Shown: positions 7,113 to 14,739, counted from the first letter of the stretch. The stretch is 16,236 nucleotides of DNA from CAYVMN01 sp043808585 (GCA_043808585.1 JAZDES010000170.1:1-16236); one strand, 5' to 3'. Numbers and translations are program-made. The notes: generated from the sequence alone by a model not told the origin.

Positions 7113-7407
7113 GTAACACTTTAGCGTTTTGAAAGAAAGGCAGAGGACCGCGAGGGTCTTTTTTCCAAAGGACGTAAAGGACGGCATCATTTCAAAGAAC
7201 GGCAGTGAGGTCTTGAAACTCGTCACGGAACAGCCCCATGAGAGGATGTCCCTATGAAGAAACCTCTCGCCTGCCTTGCAGAAACTGTATTTAAAGGTAA
7301 GGGGGCGTGCCACAGGCTGTGAAGAATTTGGGTTACGTCCTTTGGAAAAAAGACCCTCTCGGTCGGTCTTGCTACTCATCACTGTTTTCAAAGCGCTAAA
7401 CTATTAC
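7113..7407. mobile_element. MITE-like element, copy B (longer form, no target duplication)
   Basis: A 295-bp relative of copies A and C in reverse orientation to A. The terminal repeats start GTAAC at 7113 and end ATTAC at 7407. It carries a segment of about 98 bp absent from A and C (roughly 7162-7262). With it, the inner inverted repeat extends to include CCAAAGGACGTAA on both sides, so B may be closer to the parental form. The core has the same layout relative to the ends as in A. The flanks TGATGTGG (left) and GAAGGAAC (right) do not match, unlike A and C. The likeliest reading is a recombination or deletion between two elements, consistent with the livG fragment cut off at its left edge. 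The extra segment resembles no gene I recognise. Confidence 0.75.
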
Positions 7408-7446
7408 GAAGGAACATATTTTTTCTGCTCGACTGAGAGGACCATT

Positions 7447-7959
7447 ATGCGTGCCTACGGGAAATGTATTGTTTTGATATTGGGCCTTATTGCCCTTGTT
7501 GGTTTCCATGCAGGCTGTCAGAGAGAGGTTGAGGCCGGCCCCAAGGCCCCGGATTTCAGTTTGCCGGACCTCTTTGGCCAAATGAAGACCCTGTCGGATT
7601 ACAGGGGAAAGGTGGTTATCCTGGATTTTTGGGCTACCTGGTGTCCGCCCTGCCGTATGACCATTCCGGAACTCGTAAGACTACAGAAAAGGTACAGAGA
7701 CAAGGGATTGGTTGTTCTTGGGATCTCCCTGGATGATCCGGAGCAATTTTCCGATCAGTACCTCCTGGCCTTCAAAGAAAAATTCGAGATCAACTATACG
7801 ATTCTTCGCTTTACCCCCAGGGTGCTGCAGGAGTATTTTGCCATTGAACGACCGGCCATACCTACCATGTTTGTAATAGACCGCAAGGGTAAGATCAGGG
7901 ATAGACTTGTGGGGTATCAACCAGGTGCCCTTGAGAAGTCTCTGGATGGGCTCTTTTAG
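7447..7959 (+). CDS. TlpA/ResA-like thioredoxin-fold protein, probably membrane-anchored
   Basis: Thiol-disulfide oxidoreductase of the TlpA/AhpC-TSA type, 170 residues, acting outside the cytoplasmic membrane. The active site FWATWCPPCR has Cys66 and Cys69. The cis-proline is Pro139 in RPAIPTMFVID. The N-terminus has a hydrophobic stretch and Cys24 (LVGFHAGC), a possible lipobox with an unusual His at -3, so either a lipoprotein or an anchored or secreted protein. The start was chosen at ATG 7447 because it gives a proper signal sequence and has GAGAGG upstream. The open frame continues to 7276 only because it runs through mobile element B. Its stop TAG shares a base with the GTG of the amidohydrolase gene. 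Likely roles are reducing disulfides for cytochrome maturation or in oxidative defence; the exact role is unknown. Confidence 0.88.
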   Translation: MRAYGKCIVLILGLIALVGFHAGCQREVEAGPKAPDFSLPDLFGQMKTLSDYRGKVVILDFWATWCPPCRMTIPELVRLQKRYRDKGLVVLGISLDDPEQFSDQYLLAFKEKFEINYTILRFTPRVLQEYFAIERPAIPTMFVIDRKGKIRDRLVGYQPGALEKSLDGLF

Positions 7960-8801
7960 TGATTGTCGATTTCCACACGCACGTATTTCCTCCTTTTTTC
8001 AGGGACGATAGGTCTGCACTTTTCCACCTCGAGCCTGCCTTTGAAGTACTCTACAGCTCACCGGAGGCGAGGCTTTCAGGGGTTACAGAACTCCTTAGGA
8101 ATATGGATGAAGAGGAGGTGGATAGGTCGGTCATTTTTGGATTTCCCTGGGAAAAACCGGAACACTACCGCAGGCATAACGACTATATCATGGAGGCAGT
8201 TCAGAAAAATCCTGGGCGTTTAACAGGTTTTTGCTGCTTTTCTCCACTCTCGCCTGGGGGATTGAAGGAGGTGGAAAGATGCCTGGGTTCGGGGCTTTCG
8301 GGGGTGGGGGAATTGGCTGTGTATGGGTTGGGCTTATCCGCCGAGGTGAGGGAGGCCTTGAAAGGGGTTGCAGGCCTTTGTGCCCGGTTTGACGTGCCGC
8401 TGCTCCTCCACACAAATGAGCCGGTGGGGCACAAGTATCCTGGAAAGACGCCGATGACACTGAACCAGATCTACTCTTTTCTCAAGGCCAACCGATCAAA
8501 TCGCATTATTCTCGCCCACTGGGGAGGGGGTATGCCCTTTTACGGGCTCATGAAGGGGGAGGTCAAGGAGGTTTTGAAAAACGTCTGGTTCGATACGGCA
8601 GCATCCCCCTTCCTTTATACCACGGATGTCTATAGAATAGCAGGAGAGATAATCGGTTTTGAAAAGATCCTTTTTGGAAGTGATTATCCACTCCTGAGGC
8701 CCGGGCGGTATTTCAATGAGATCGAGTCGGCGGGCCTCTCCCCCGAGGCAAGAAAAGGGATTGCGGGCATGAATGCCGCCCGACTCCTGAGACTGCAATA
8801 A
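7959..8801 (+). CDS. Amidohydrolase-2 family metal-dependent hydrolase
   Basis: TIM-barrel hydrolase or decarboxylase of the amidohydrolase-2 (ACMSD-like) family, 280 residues, typical length. Metal and catalytic residues are visible: His6 and His8 in VDFHTHVF, His151 in LLLHTNEP, His187 in ILAHWGGG and Asp242 in LFGSDYP. The C-terminal block AGMNAARLLRL is also typical. The start is GTG 7959-7961, overlapping the last base of the upstream TAG stop, so expression is probably coupled to the thioredoxin-like gene. Family members hydrolyse C-N or C-O bonds or decarboxylate aromatic or cyclic acids; the substrate here is not deducible. No signal peptide is present, so it acts in the cytoplasm. 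It ends 22 bp before mobile element C. Confidence 0.88.
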   Translation: MIVDFHTHVFPPFFRDDRSALFHLEPAFEVLYSSPEARLSGVTELLRNMDEEEVDRSVIFGFPWEKPEHYRRHNDYIMEAVQKNPGRLTGFCCFSPLSPGGLKEVERCLGSGLSGVGELAVYGLGLSAEVREALKGVAGLCARFDVPLLLHTNEPVGHKYPGKTPMTLNQIYSFLKANRSNRIILAHWGGGMPFYGLMKGEVKEVLKNVWFDTAASPFLYTTDVYRIAGEIIGFEKILFGSDYPLLRPGRYFNEIESAGLSPEARKGIAGMNAARLLRLQ

Positions 8802-8823
8802 ACCTGACTCAACATCTAAGATC

Positions 8824-9020
8824 GTAATACTTTAGCGCTTTGAAAACACTGAGGAGTAAGATGACAGACCGCGAGGGCCTTTTTTCTTCTCCCCTGCCTG
8901 GCAGAGACTGTATTTAAAGGTAAGGGGGCGTGCCACTGGCTGTGAAGAATTTGGGTTACGTCCTTTTGAAAAAAGACCCTCACGGTCCTCTGCCTTTCTT
9001 TCAAAACGCTAAAGCGTTAC
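8824..9020. mobile_element. MITE-like element, copy C (core inverted)
   Basis: A 197-bp element with the same outer parts as copy A (left side with a CACTGAGGAGT-type subterminal stretch, right side with CTGCCTTTCTTTCAAAACGC). Terminal repeats start GTAAT and end GTTAC. Perfect 8-bp target duplications CTAAGATC lie at 8816-8823 and 9021-9028. Inner inverted arms are at 8867-8886 and 8968-8987 (18 of 20 match). The core between them is the reverse complement of the core of copy A, while the outer parts keep the same direction. It sits between the amidohydrolase and crotonase genes, which before insertion would have been about 48 bp apart. It also creates a false 39-codon extension upstream of the crotonase start. 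Confidence 0.87.
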
Positions 9021-9046
9021 CTAAGATCTTGGTTTATGAGGTGAAC

Positions 9047-9841
9047 ATGCAAGAAACAATAAGACTGGATGAAAAAGACGGGATCGCATTCGTGACCCTA
9101 AACCGGCCCAAGGCCTATAATGCATTTGACCTTCCCATGGTGCAGTTACTGGCAGACCATCTTGTTAAGGTGGCCTCAGATCCATCGTTATCAGGCGTAG
9201 TGATCTCGGGGGAGGGGAGGGCATTCTGTGCTGGTGGCGACCTGAAATGGGCAAATGGCTACGGCAAAAACCTTGGAGCGGCCTTTCACGAGCTGGCCGG
9301 GCGCTTTCACCAGGCCATTTTGGAGATACGGAGAATGCCCAAGCCGGTTGTGGCGGCTATTAACGGCGCGGCTGCAGGAGGGGGTTTTTCCCTAGCCCTT
9401 GCCTGCGATTTCAGGATCATGGAGTCCTCAGCTACCCTCAGGCAGGCATACACCTCAAACGGTCTGTGTATTGACGGAGGGGGGACCTTTACCCTGCCCA
9501 GACTGGTTGGATGGGCGAGGGCAATGGAGATTGCCGCCTTTGATCAGCCCATCAGTGCGGAAAAGGCCTTTTCCTGGGGTATGGTAAATGAGGTGGTTGA
9601 GGATGGTGAGGCCTTAAAAAGGGCCGTTCAACTGGTGGAGGACTTGAAAAAGAGACCGCTGAGCTCTTTTGCTGCCTCAAAGAGACTGATTGCAGATTCC
9701 TTTGATACCAGTCTTGAGACCCAACTGGAAAAGGAAAGGGAGTTCCTCTCCTGGTGCGCGAATCTTCCGGATGGAAGAGAGGGTATAGCGGCATTCCTGG
9801 AGAAGAGGAGCCCAAACTTTAACAGAGCGACAGACCCGTAA
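9047..9841 (+). CDS. Enoyl-CoA hydratase/isomerase family protein (crotonase), PaaG-like
   Basis: Acyl-CoA-acting crotonase, 264 residues, normal length. The first oxyanion-hole block is GRAFCAGGDL (about 58-66) and the second is NGAAAGGGFSLALACDFRI (about 107-124). In the active-site loop GLCIDGGGTFTLPRLVG, Asp143 stands in the GLxxDGG pattern of PaaG/enoyl-CoA isomerase-like members. The two glutamates of classic hydratases are not evident, so an isomerase-type reaction is more likely than hydration. The ATG at 9047 was chosen over the longer frame from 8930, which is translated mobile element. GAGGTG precedes it closely (spacing is short; GTG 9041 is an alternative). It follows the amidohydrolase in the same direction, but no other beta-oxidation genes are near. 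The substrate is unknown. Confidence 0.9.
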   Translation: MQETIRLDEKDGIAFVTLNRPKAYNAFDLPMVQLLADHLVKVASDPSLSGVVISGEGRAFCAGGDLKWANGYGKNLGAAFHELAGRFHQAILEIRRMPKPVVAAINGAAAGGGFSLALACDFRIMESSATLRQAYTSNGLCIDGGGTFTLPRLVGWARAMEIAAFDQPISAEKAFSWGMVNEVVEDGEALKRAVQLVEDLKKRPLSSFAASKRLIADSFDTSLETQLEKEREFLSWCANLPDGREGIAAFLEKRSPNFNRATDP

Positions 9842-9874
9842 ACCTTCAATTTTTCGGCTGGTCCATCAAGAAGC

Positions 9875-11650
9875 ATGTACAATAAATACTTTGGCCTAAT
9901 TGAAAGCCCGTTTGCCCTCACTCCTGACCCGCGTTTTCTTTTCATGAGCCACCGTCACAAAGAGGCGTTGGCCCACCTCCTTTACGGGATGGGGGAAATG
10001 GGTAGTTTTGTGCTCCTTACCGGTGAGATTGGAACAGGAAAGACCACCCTGTGCCGCAGCCTACTGGAACAGGTCCCGGAAGGGGTAGAAGTGGCCCTGG
10101 TGCTGAACCCGAAACAGACGTCCCTGGAACTGGTAGGCTCTGTGTGTGACGAATTAGATGTATCGTATCCTGTGGGGACAGAGAGCCTTAAAGTATTGGT
10201 GGACCAGCTCAATCTGCATCTCCTCGAGACCCACTCAAAGGGTGGGCGGACAGTGTTGATTATTGACGAGGCCCAGAACCTGAGCACCGATGTGCTGGAA
10301 CAGGTCCGTCTGTTGACCAATCTTGAGACCACCAAGCAGAAGCTGTTACAGATACTCCTCATTGGACAGCCGGAACTTCAGGACATGATGGCTCGTCCGG
10401 AGCTACGGCAACTAGGCCAGCGAATCACTGCCCGCTACCACTTGGCCCCCTTGCTGCCGAACGAGACGTCAGCCTATGTGCAGCACAGATTAGAGGTGGT
10501 GGGGTGCAAGAGGGAGTTGTTTTCCAAGGCCGCCCTTCGCAAGGTGCATAGACTCTCCGGAGGAGTCCCGCGACTCATCAACATCATCTGCGACCGGGCC
10601 CTGCTGGGAGCCTATGCAAAAAAGCTCGATCGAATCGACCCTGGCTTGGTGCGCAGATCCGCCTCTGAAGTGATGGGCCTGGGTTGGCAATTGCGTCACA
10701 GGGGGTTGATAAGGTGGGCGCTGGTGGTACTGGTGCTTATACTTTTGGGGGCAGGCTGGAAATTCCTCCCGTGGCCGAACCTCCTTGGAGATGTCCTTGA
10801 AACTCTCAAGGGGACAAAGACGGCCGGCCAGGCGCCGGTAATCGAGCGGAAAGCCAGGGATGTTTCCCCTGAGCCAAGACCAGAGCCAAAGGAAACGAAA
10901 AAGGAGGCCACACCGCCCAAGGATCGAGGAGTTGAGGCAGCAAAAAAGGAGGCCATCGTGGCATCCGAACCGGTCCCGAAGAAGGTCCCCCCGGAAGGCG
11001 TTGTTGGACCGCCGAACCTTGGCCGGTTGTTGCGGAGCGGGGGTATAAAGAGCGACCGGGAGACCGCATTTTCGACCCTGTTCAGGAACTGGCATCTGGA
11101 ATGGCCGGATCCCTCCGCTATTCCTCCATGTGAATATGCCCCTAAAGCGGCCCTGCGCTGTCTTAAGGGAAAAGGAACCTGGACAAACCTTTGCCATCTA
11201 AACCGTCCAGCTGTTTTGGAATTGATCGATAATGGCCAGGAGCGTCATTACGTGGTGGCCGCATTTCTGGAAGATGGAAATGTCACCTTGGACCTTGGCA
11301 GTGAGCGGGTAACCGTACCCCGTACCGATATAGAGCCTTACTGGTTCGGAGACTTTACTATAGTCTGGAGACCGCTTCCCTCGGGTTCCATTTTGCTGAG
11401 AGAGGGGGATAAAGGTTCCGATGTCCTGTGGTTGAGGGCGCGATTGGACCGAGTGGAGGGGGTAACTCCGGGATCGGGAGGGAAACTTGCCAACCCCTTG
11501 TTTGATGCTGACCTGAAAATGCGGGTGATGAACTTTCAGCGTTCCCATTCCATAAATCCCGATGGAATGGTGGGAGAGCAGACAATTATCCAATTAAATA
11601 CGACAATGAAGGATCCGTCCATACCTCTATTGTGCCGGAGCACGCAATAG
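9875..11650 (+). CDS. gspA: GspA/ExeA-like AAA ATPase with peptidoglycan-binding domain
   Basis: Inner-membrane ATPase which, with GspB, helps the type II secretion secretin insert across the peptidoglycan. It has 591 residues. The N-terminal FGLIESPFALTPDPRFLF opening is the ExeA hallmark. Walker A is GEIGTGKTT (about 50-58) and Walker B is VLIIDEAQN (about 127-135). LSGGVPRLIN near 228-237 is the AAA C-terminal motif. One membrane segment lies at about 279-297 (IRWALVVLVLILLGAGW), followed by a Pro/Lys/Glu-rich periplasmic linker. Next is a degenerate C39-peptidase-like region (FSTLFRNWHLEW to about FTIVWRPL) as in GspA proteins. Last is a PG_binding_1 domain (LREGDKGSDVLWLRARL onward, FQRSHSINPDGMVGEQT). 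It starts 33 bp after the crotonase and is followed by gspB after 15 bp. Confidence 0.92.
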   Translation: MYNKYFGLIESPFALTPDPRFLFMSHRHKEALAHLLYGMGEMGSFVLLTGEIGTGKTTLCRSLLEQVPEGVEVALVLNPKQTSLELVGSVCDELDVSYPVGTESLKVLVDQLNLHLLETHSKGGRTVLIIDEAQNLSTDVLEQVRLLTNLETTKQKLLQILLIGQPELQDMMARPELRQLGQRITARYHLAPLLPNETSAYVQHRLEVVGCKRELFSKAALRKVHRLSGGVPRLINIICDRALLGAYAKKLDRIDPGLVRRSASEVMGLGWQLRHRGLIRWALVVLVLILLGAGWKFLPWPNLLGDVLETLKGTKTAGQAPVIERKARDVSPEPRPEPKETKKEATPPKDRGVEAAKKEAIVASEPVPKKVPPEGVVGPPNLGRLLRSGGIKSDRETAFSTLFRNWHLEWPDPSAIPPCEYAPKAALRCLKGKGTWTNLCHLNRPAVLELIDNGQERHYVVAAFLEDGNVTLDLGSERVTVPRTDIEPYWFGDFTIVWRPLPSGSILLREGDKGSDVLWLRARLDRVEGVTPGSGGKLANPLFDADLKMRVMNFQRSHSINPDGMVGEQTIIQLNTTMKDPSIPLLCRSTQ

Positions 11651-11665
11651 CCGGGGAGCAGCCGG

Positions 11666-12574
11666 ATGTCATTTATCCTTGATGCGCTCAAACGGGCCGA
11701 ACGGGAGCGACGACTTGAACGGGCGCCTGATCTTAGCGCTGTCTACGAAGAGAGTGACCTGCCCCAGCGCAGTCGCTGGACGTGGTTCTCGGCAGCAGCG
11801 GCCTTCCTGGCCGGCGCAACGGTGGTGGCCTTGTTCCTCTTGCCGAAGGCCCCTCCCACTGAGGTAAGCCAGAGTAAGGAGCCTGCCGCTGAAGTTGGTT
11901 CGCATACCCCGGACAAAGAAAGACTTCAGCTCCCTGCTGGAAGAGTTCAACCCGATAAGCCCCCGCTCCCAAAGGACGTGCCGCAGCCAGCGGGGCCTCC
12001 GGCCAAGCAGGTAAAGGTTGTGCCGCCTGTAGCACCTGTAAAGCCCACCTCTGAGGAGACGACAAAGGCTCCCTCCACGACTAAACCAGCGGTATCTACG
12101 CTGCCAGAGCGGCCCGCGGATACCGGAACCGAGGCAGGCGTTTCCGAGAAGAAGGTCATCGTCTCAGGGCCCCCCGGGCCAACCCCGACGAAACTCCAAG
12201 ATGCCCTTACACCCAAGCGAGTTGCCCTTAAGGAGACGGCTCCCTTGAAGGTGCCCGAACCGATGAGTGGGAGGGCATCGGATGTTCCCCCGGCCCCCCG
12301 CTCTAAAGCCGAGGAGGAATCCTTCAGAAAATCTGTGGAGGCGGTCCCTTTGATCAAGGACCTTCCGCACGAGATCCAGCAAAAGCTAGAAAAACTTGAA
12401 ATCAATGTCCACAGCTACTCATTGGATCCGGCTGAGTGTCTGGTTTTCATCAACATGCGTAAGTATCGTGCAGGGGATCGGATCGGGGATAACGGCCTGG
12501 TGTTGAAAAAGATCATTCCCGAGGGTGTGATCATTGATTATGGGGGAGGGCAGGCCCGGTTGATGGTTAGGTGA
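11666..12574 (+). CDS. gspB: GspB-like type II secretion assembly protein
   Basis: Partner of GspA in the inner membrane, 302 residues. The N-terminus MSFILDALKRAERERR is characteristic of GspB/ExeB. A single membrane segment (FSAAAAFLAGATVVALFLL, about 41-59) is followed by a long Pro/Lys/Thr-rich periplasmic linker. The C-terminal T2SSB domain runs from about LPHEIQQKLEKLEINVHSYS to the end, including FINMRKYRAGDRI and GLVLKKIIPEGVIIDYGGG. The ATG at 11666 is preceded by GGGGAG, and the gene lies 15 bp after gspA, so the two are co-transcribed. No secretin or other gsp core genes are in the window. It converges on fusA with a 21-bp gap and no obvious terminator. Confidence 0.92.
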   Translation: MSFILDALKRAERERRLERAPDLSAVYEESDLPQRSRWTWFSAAAAFLAGATVVALFLLPKAPPTEVSQSKEPAAEVGSHTPDKERLQLPAGRVQPDKPPLPKDVPQPAGPPAKQVKVVPPVAPVKPTSEETTKAPSTTKPAVSTLPERPADTGTEAGVSEKKVIVSGPPGPTPTKLQDALTPKRVALKETAPLKVPEPMSGRASDVPPAPRSKAEEESFRKSVEAVPLIKDLPHEIQQKLEKLEINVHSYSLDPAECLVFINMRKYRAGDRIGDNGLVLKKIIPEGVIIDYGGGQARLMVR

Positions 12575-12595
12575 TCGAGAATAAGCCAAGCCTCG

Positions 12596-14629
12596 TTATG
12601 CCTTGTCATAGTGGCTGAATTGCATGGTGAAGGTCCCCCGGCCCTGGGATACGGATCTGAGGGATGTCGAATAGCCGAACATCTTGGAGAGGGGTATGCT
12701 GGCAGTTAAGACCTGGATCGGACCCTTGGTTGAGATCTGCTCGATTTTCCCCTGCCTGGCATTTAAGTCGCTTATCACCTCACCTGTGAATTCTTCCGGA
12801 ACCAGGATTTCGGCCTTCATGATCGGTTCGAGAAGGAGGGGGTTGGCCTTCTGGCAGGCATTCTTAAAGGCCATGGTAGCAGCCACCTTGAATGCCATTT
12901 CGTCGGAAAAGGGTTCTTTTATCCGGACATTTAAGAGACTCGTCTGCACATCAATCACCGGGTAGCCCATAAGGACCCCACTGGTCTGAGCCTCCGAGAT
13001 CCCCTGTCTGATGGCCGCGAGAAATCCTTCTGTTAGTTCGGGGCTCTCGCATTTGTCAACAAAGCGGTTCCCTGCACCCCTGGGCAGGGGCGAAACCTCT
13101 AGCTTGACCCCGGCAAAATGCTGTTCCCCTGCAATTTCCCGCTGGAAGACCTCCTCGTGCTCTACTGCCCGTGTCACCGTCTCCCGGTATACGACCTGGG
13201 GTTTTCCCTGGTTGCTTTCCACGAAGAAGTCGCGCTTGAGCCGCCCTATTATGATCTCCAGATGTAATTCACCCATACCGGAAATCACGGTTTGCCCCGT
13301 TTCTTCATCAATTCTGAACTTGAATGTGGGGTCCTCATCCCCCAGTTTACTCAGGGCATCCAGCAGTCTGTCGTGATCCTGCACCTTTTTGGGCTCTATG
13401 GCGATGGTGATGACGGGCTCGTTAAATTGCATGGACTCAAGCAGAATGGGGTTTTCTTCCGCGCATAGGGTGTCGCCGGTGGTGGTAACCTTAAGACCCA
13501 TGGCTGCCACTATATCCCCTGCCGAAGTCCGATCTATACGCTCTCTCTTGTTGGAATGCATCTTGAGGAGTCTGGCCAGCTTTTCTTTGGCCTTTTTCCC
13601 AGGATTGTAAACGAGGTCAGCCGTCTTGGCAGTGCCTGAATAGATGCGGAGATATGTCATTTTCCTCCCCTGATCCATGATGACCTTGAAGGCCAGGGCT
13701 GAAAACGGTCCATTGGCCTCTGCAGGACGGGAGGCCTTTTTCCCTGATGAAGGTATAACCCCGACAATAGGTGGAATGTCTACTGGAGAGGGAAGGTAAT
13801 CAACGATCCCATCCAAGAGGGGCTGTATTCCCTTGTTTTTTAAGGCCGAACCGCATAAGATCGGCACCAGTTCCAGCTTCATGGTTGCTTCCCGTATGGC
13901 CTTATTCAGTTCCTGGACCTCTATCTCTTCCTCTCCGAGATATTTTTCCATGATCTTATCGTCTTTGTCGGCGAGGGTCTCCAGGAGCAAGTCCCTGTAT
14001 CGGGAGGCACTCCCAAGCAGGTCAGGGGGCACGGGTATTTCATCGTATTCAGAACCAAGGGTCTCATCTTTCCATAGGATTGCCTTCATCTTGACAAGGT
14101 CAATAACTCCCTTGAAGCTATCTTCAACCCCCCAGGGAATCTGGAGGACGAGAGGCACCGCCCAGAGACGCTCCTTGATCATCTCAACGGCCCTGGGAAA
14201 GTCCGCTCCCACTCGATCCATCTTGTTGATGAAGGCTATCTTCGGTACCTTATACCTGTCTGCCTGATGCCACACCGTCTCAGATTGAGGTTCAACACCC
14301 CCTACGGCACAGAAGACACCTATTGCCCCGTCCAGGACCCGCAGAGACCGCTCCACTTCGATGGTGAAATCCACATGACCGGGGGTGTCGATGATGTTAA
14401 TCGTGTGACCGAGCCAGTCACAGGAGGTTACCGCGGATGTAATGGTGATGCCCCTCTCCTTCTCTTCCAACATCCAGTCCATTGTGGCCTCACCGTCGTG
14501 GACCTCGCCCATTTTGTGAACTCGACCGGTGTAAAAGAGGATACGCTCCGTTACCGTGGTCTTACCCGCGTCAATGTGGGCGATGATGCCGATATTTCGA
14601 GTTCTCGTCAGTTTCCTGGCAGGGGGCAT
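12596..14629 (-). CDS. fusA: Translation elongation factor G
   Basis: Ribosomal translocase GTPase, 677 residues from the ATG at 14627-14629. GTP-binding motifs are AHIDAGKTT (about 17-25), switch I ending in EKERGITITSA, DTPGHVDFT (81-89) with catalytic His85, and NKMD (135-138). Domains II-V follow, with MGELHLEII and the terminal GRGTFTMQFSHYDKA. The length is slightly below the usual 690-704. An upstream TTG (14642-14644) would add five residues; I prefer the ATG, which has AAGG upstream. It is not beside rpsL, rpsG or tuf, so it may be a second EF-G copy of the kind common in this bacterial group, or the only one in a rearranged genome. A good promoter lies at 14711-14739. Confidence 0.95.
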   Translation of the reverse strand: MPPARKLTRTRNIGIIAHIDAGKTTVTERILFYTGRVHKMGEVHDGEATMDWMLEEKERGITITSAVTSCDWLGHTINIIDTPGHVDFTIEVERSLRVLDGAIGVFCAVGGVEPQSETVWHQADRYKVPKIAFINKMDRVGADFPRAVEMIKERLWAVPLVLQIPWGVEDSFKGVIDLVKMKAILWKDETLGSEYDEIPVPPDLLGSASRYRDLLLETLADKDDKIMEKYLGEEEIEVQELNKAIREATMKLELVPILCGSALKNKGIQPLLDGIVDYLPSPVDIPPIVGVIPSSGKKASRPAEANGPFSALAFKVIMDQGRKMTYLRIYSGTAKTADLVYNPGKKAKEKLARLLKMHSNKRERIDRTSAGDIVAAMGLKVTTTGDTLCAEENPILLESMQFNEPVITIAIEPKKVQDHDRLLDALSKLGDEDPTFKFRIDEETGQTVISGMGELHLEIIIGRLKRDFFVESNQGKPQVVYRETVTRAVEHEEVFQREIAGEQHFAGVKLEVSPLPRGAGNRFVDKCESPELTEGFLAAIRQGISEAQTSGVLMGYPVIDVQTSLLNVRIKEPFSDEMAFKVAATMAFKNACQKANPLLLEPIMKAEILVPEEFTGEVISDLNARQGKIEQISTKGPIQVLTASIPLSKMFGYSTSLRSVSQGRGTFTMQFSHYDKA

Positions 14630-14643
14630 GTTGCTGACCTTCA

Positions 14644-14671
14644 AGACCTGACCGTAAAAAAATCAGGGTCT
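14644..14671 (-). promoter_or_regulatory. Hairpin in fusA leader
   Basis: Arms AGACCTGA (14644-14651) and TCAGGGTCT (14663-14671) are inverse copies with one extra base, with an A/T-rich loop between. In the fusA message this stem would end about 14 nt before the ATG, close to the ribosome site and covering the alternative TTG. It could influence initiation, but the pairing is short and the effect is speculative. Confidence 0.35.
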
Positions 14672-14710
14672 CTTCTGTTATTTGAGCTGCGCTCTATTGA
14701 TCCGCGCGCA

Positions 14711-14739
14711 AATCTAAGGTATCTTGTTTCGGCTGTCAA
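14711..14739 (-). promoter_or_regulatory. Sigma70-type promoter for fusA
   Basis: On the minus strand, TTGACA (14734-14739) is a perfect -35 box. It is followed by a 17-bp spacer and TAGATT (14711-14716), a 4/6 match to the -10 box. Transcription would begin near 14704 and leave a leader of about 75 nt before the fusA ATG. It lies in the 153-bp gap to the divergent Memo-family gene. Confidence 0.65.

Noticed and set aside
2902..9020. CRISPR-like array made of the three repeats
   Set aside because: The copies are 197-295 bp, lie kilobases apart, differ in orientation, and have terminal inverted repeats with target duplications, which fits transposition and not a CRISPR array.
9982..11593. Several long minus-strand open frames opposite gspA
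   Set aside because: They are rich in unlikely residue runs and match no family; the plus-strand gene has full domain structure across the region.
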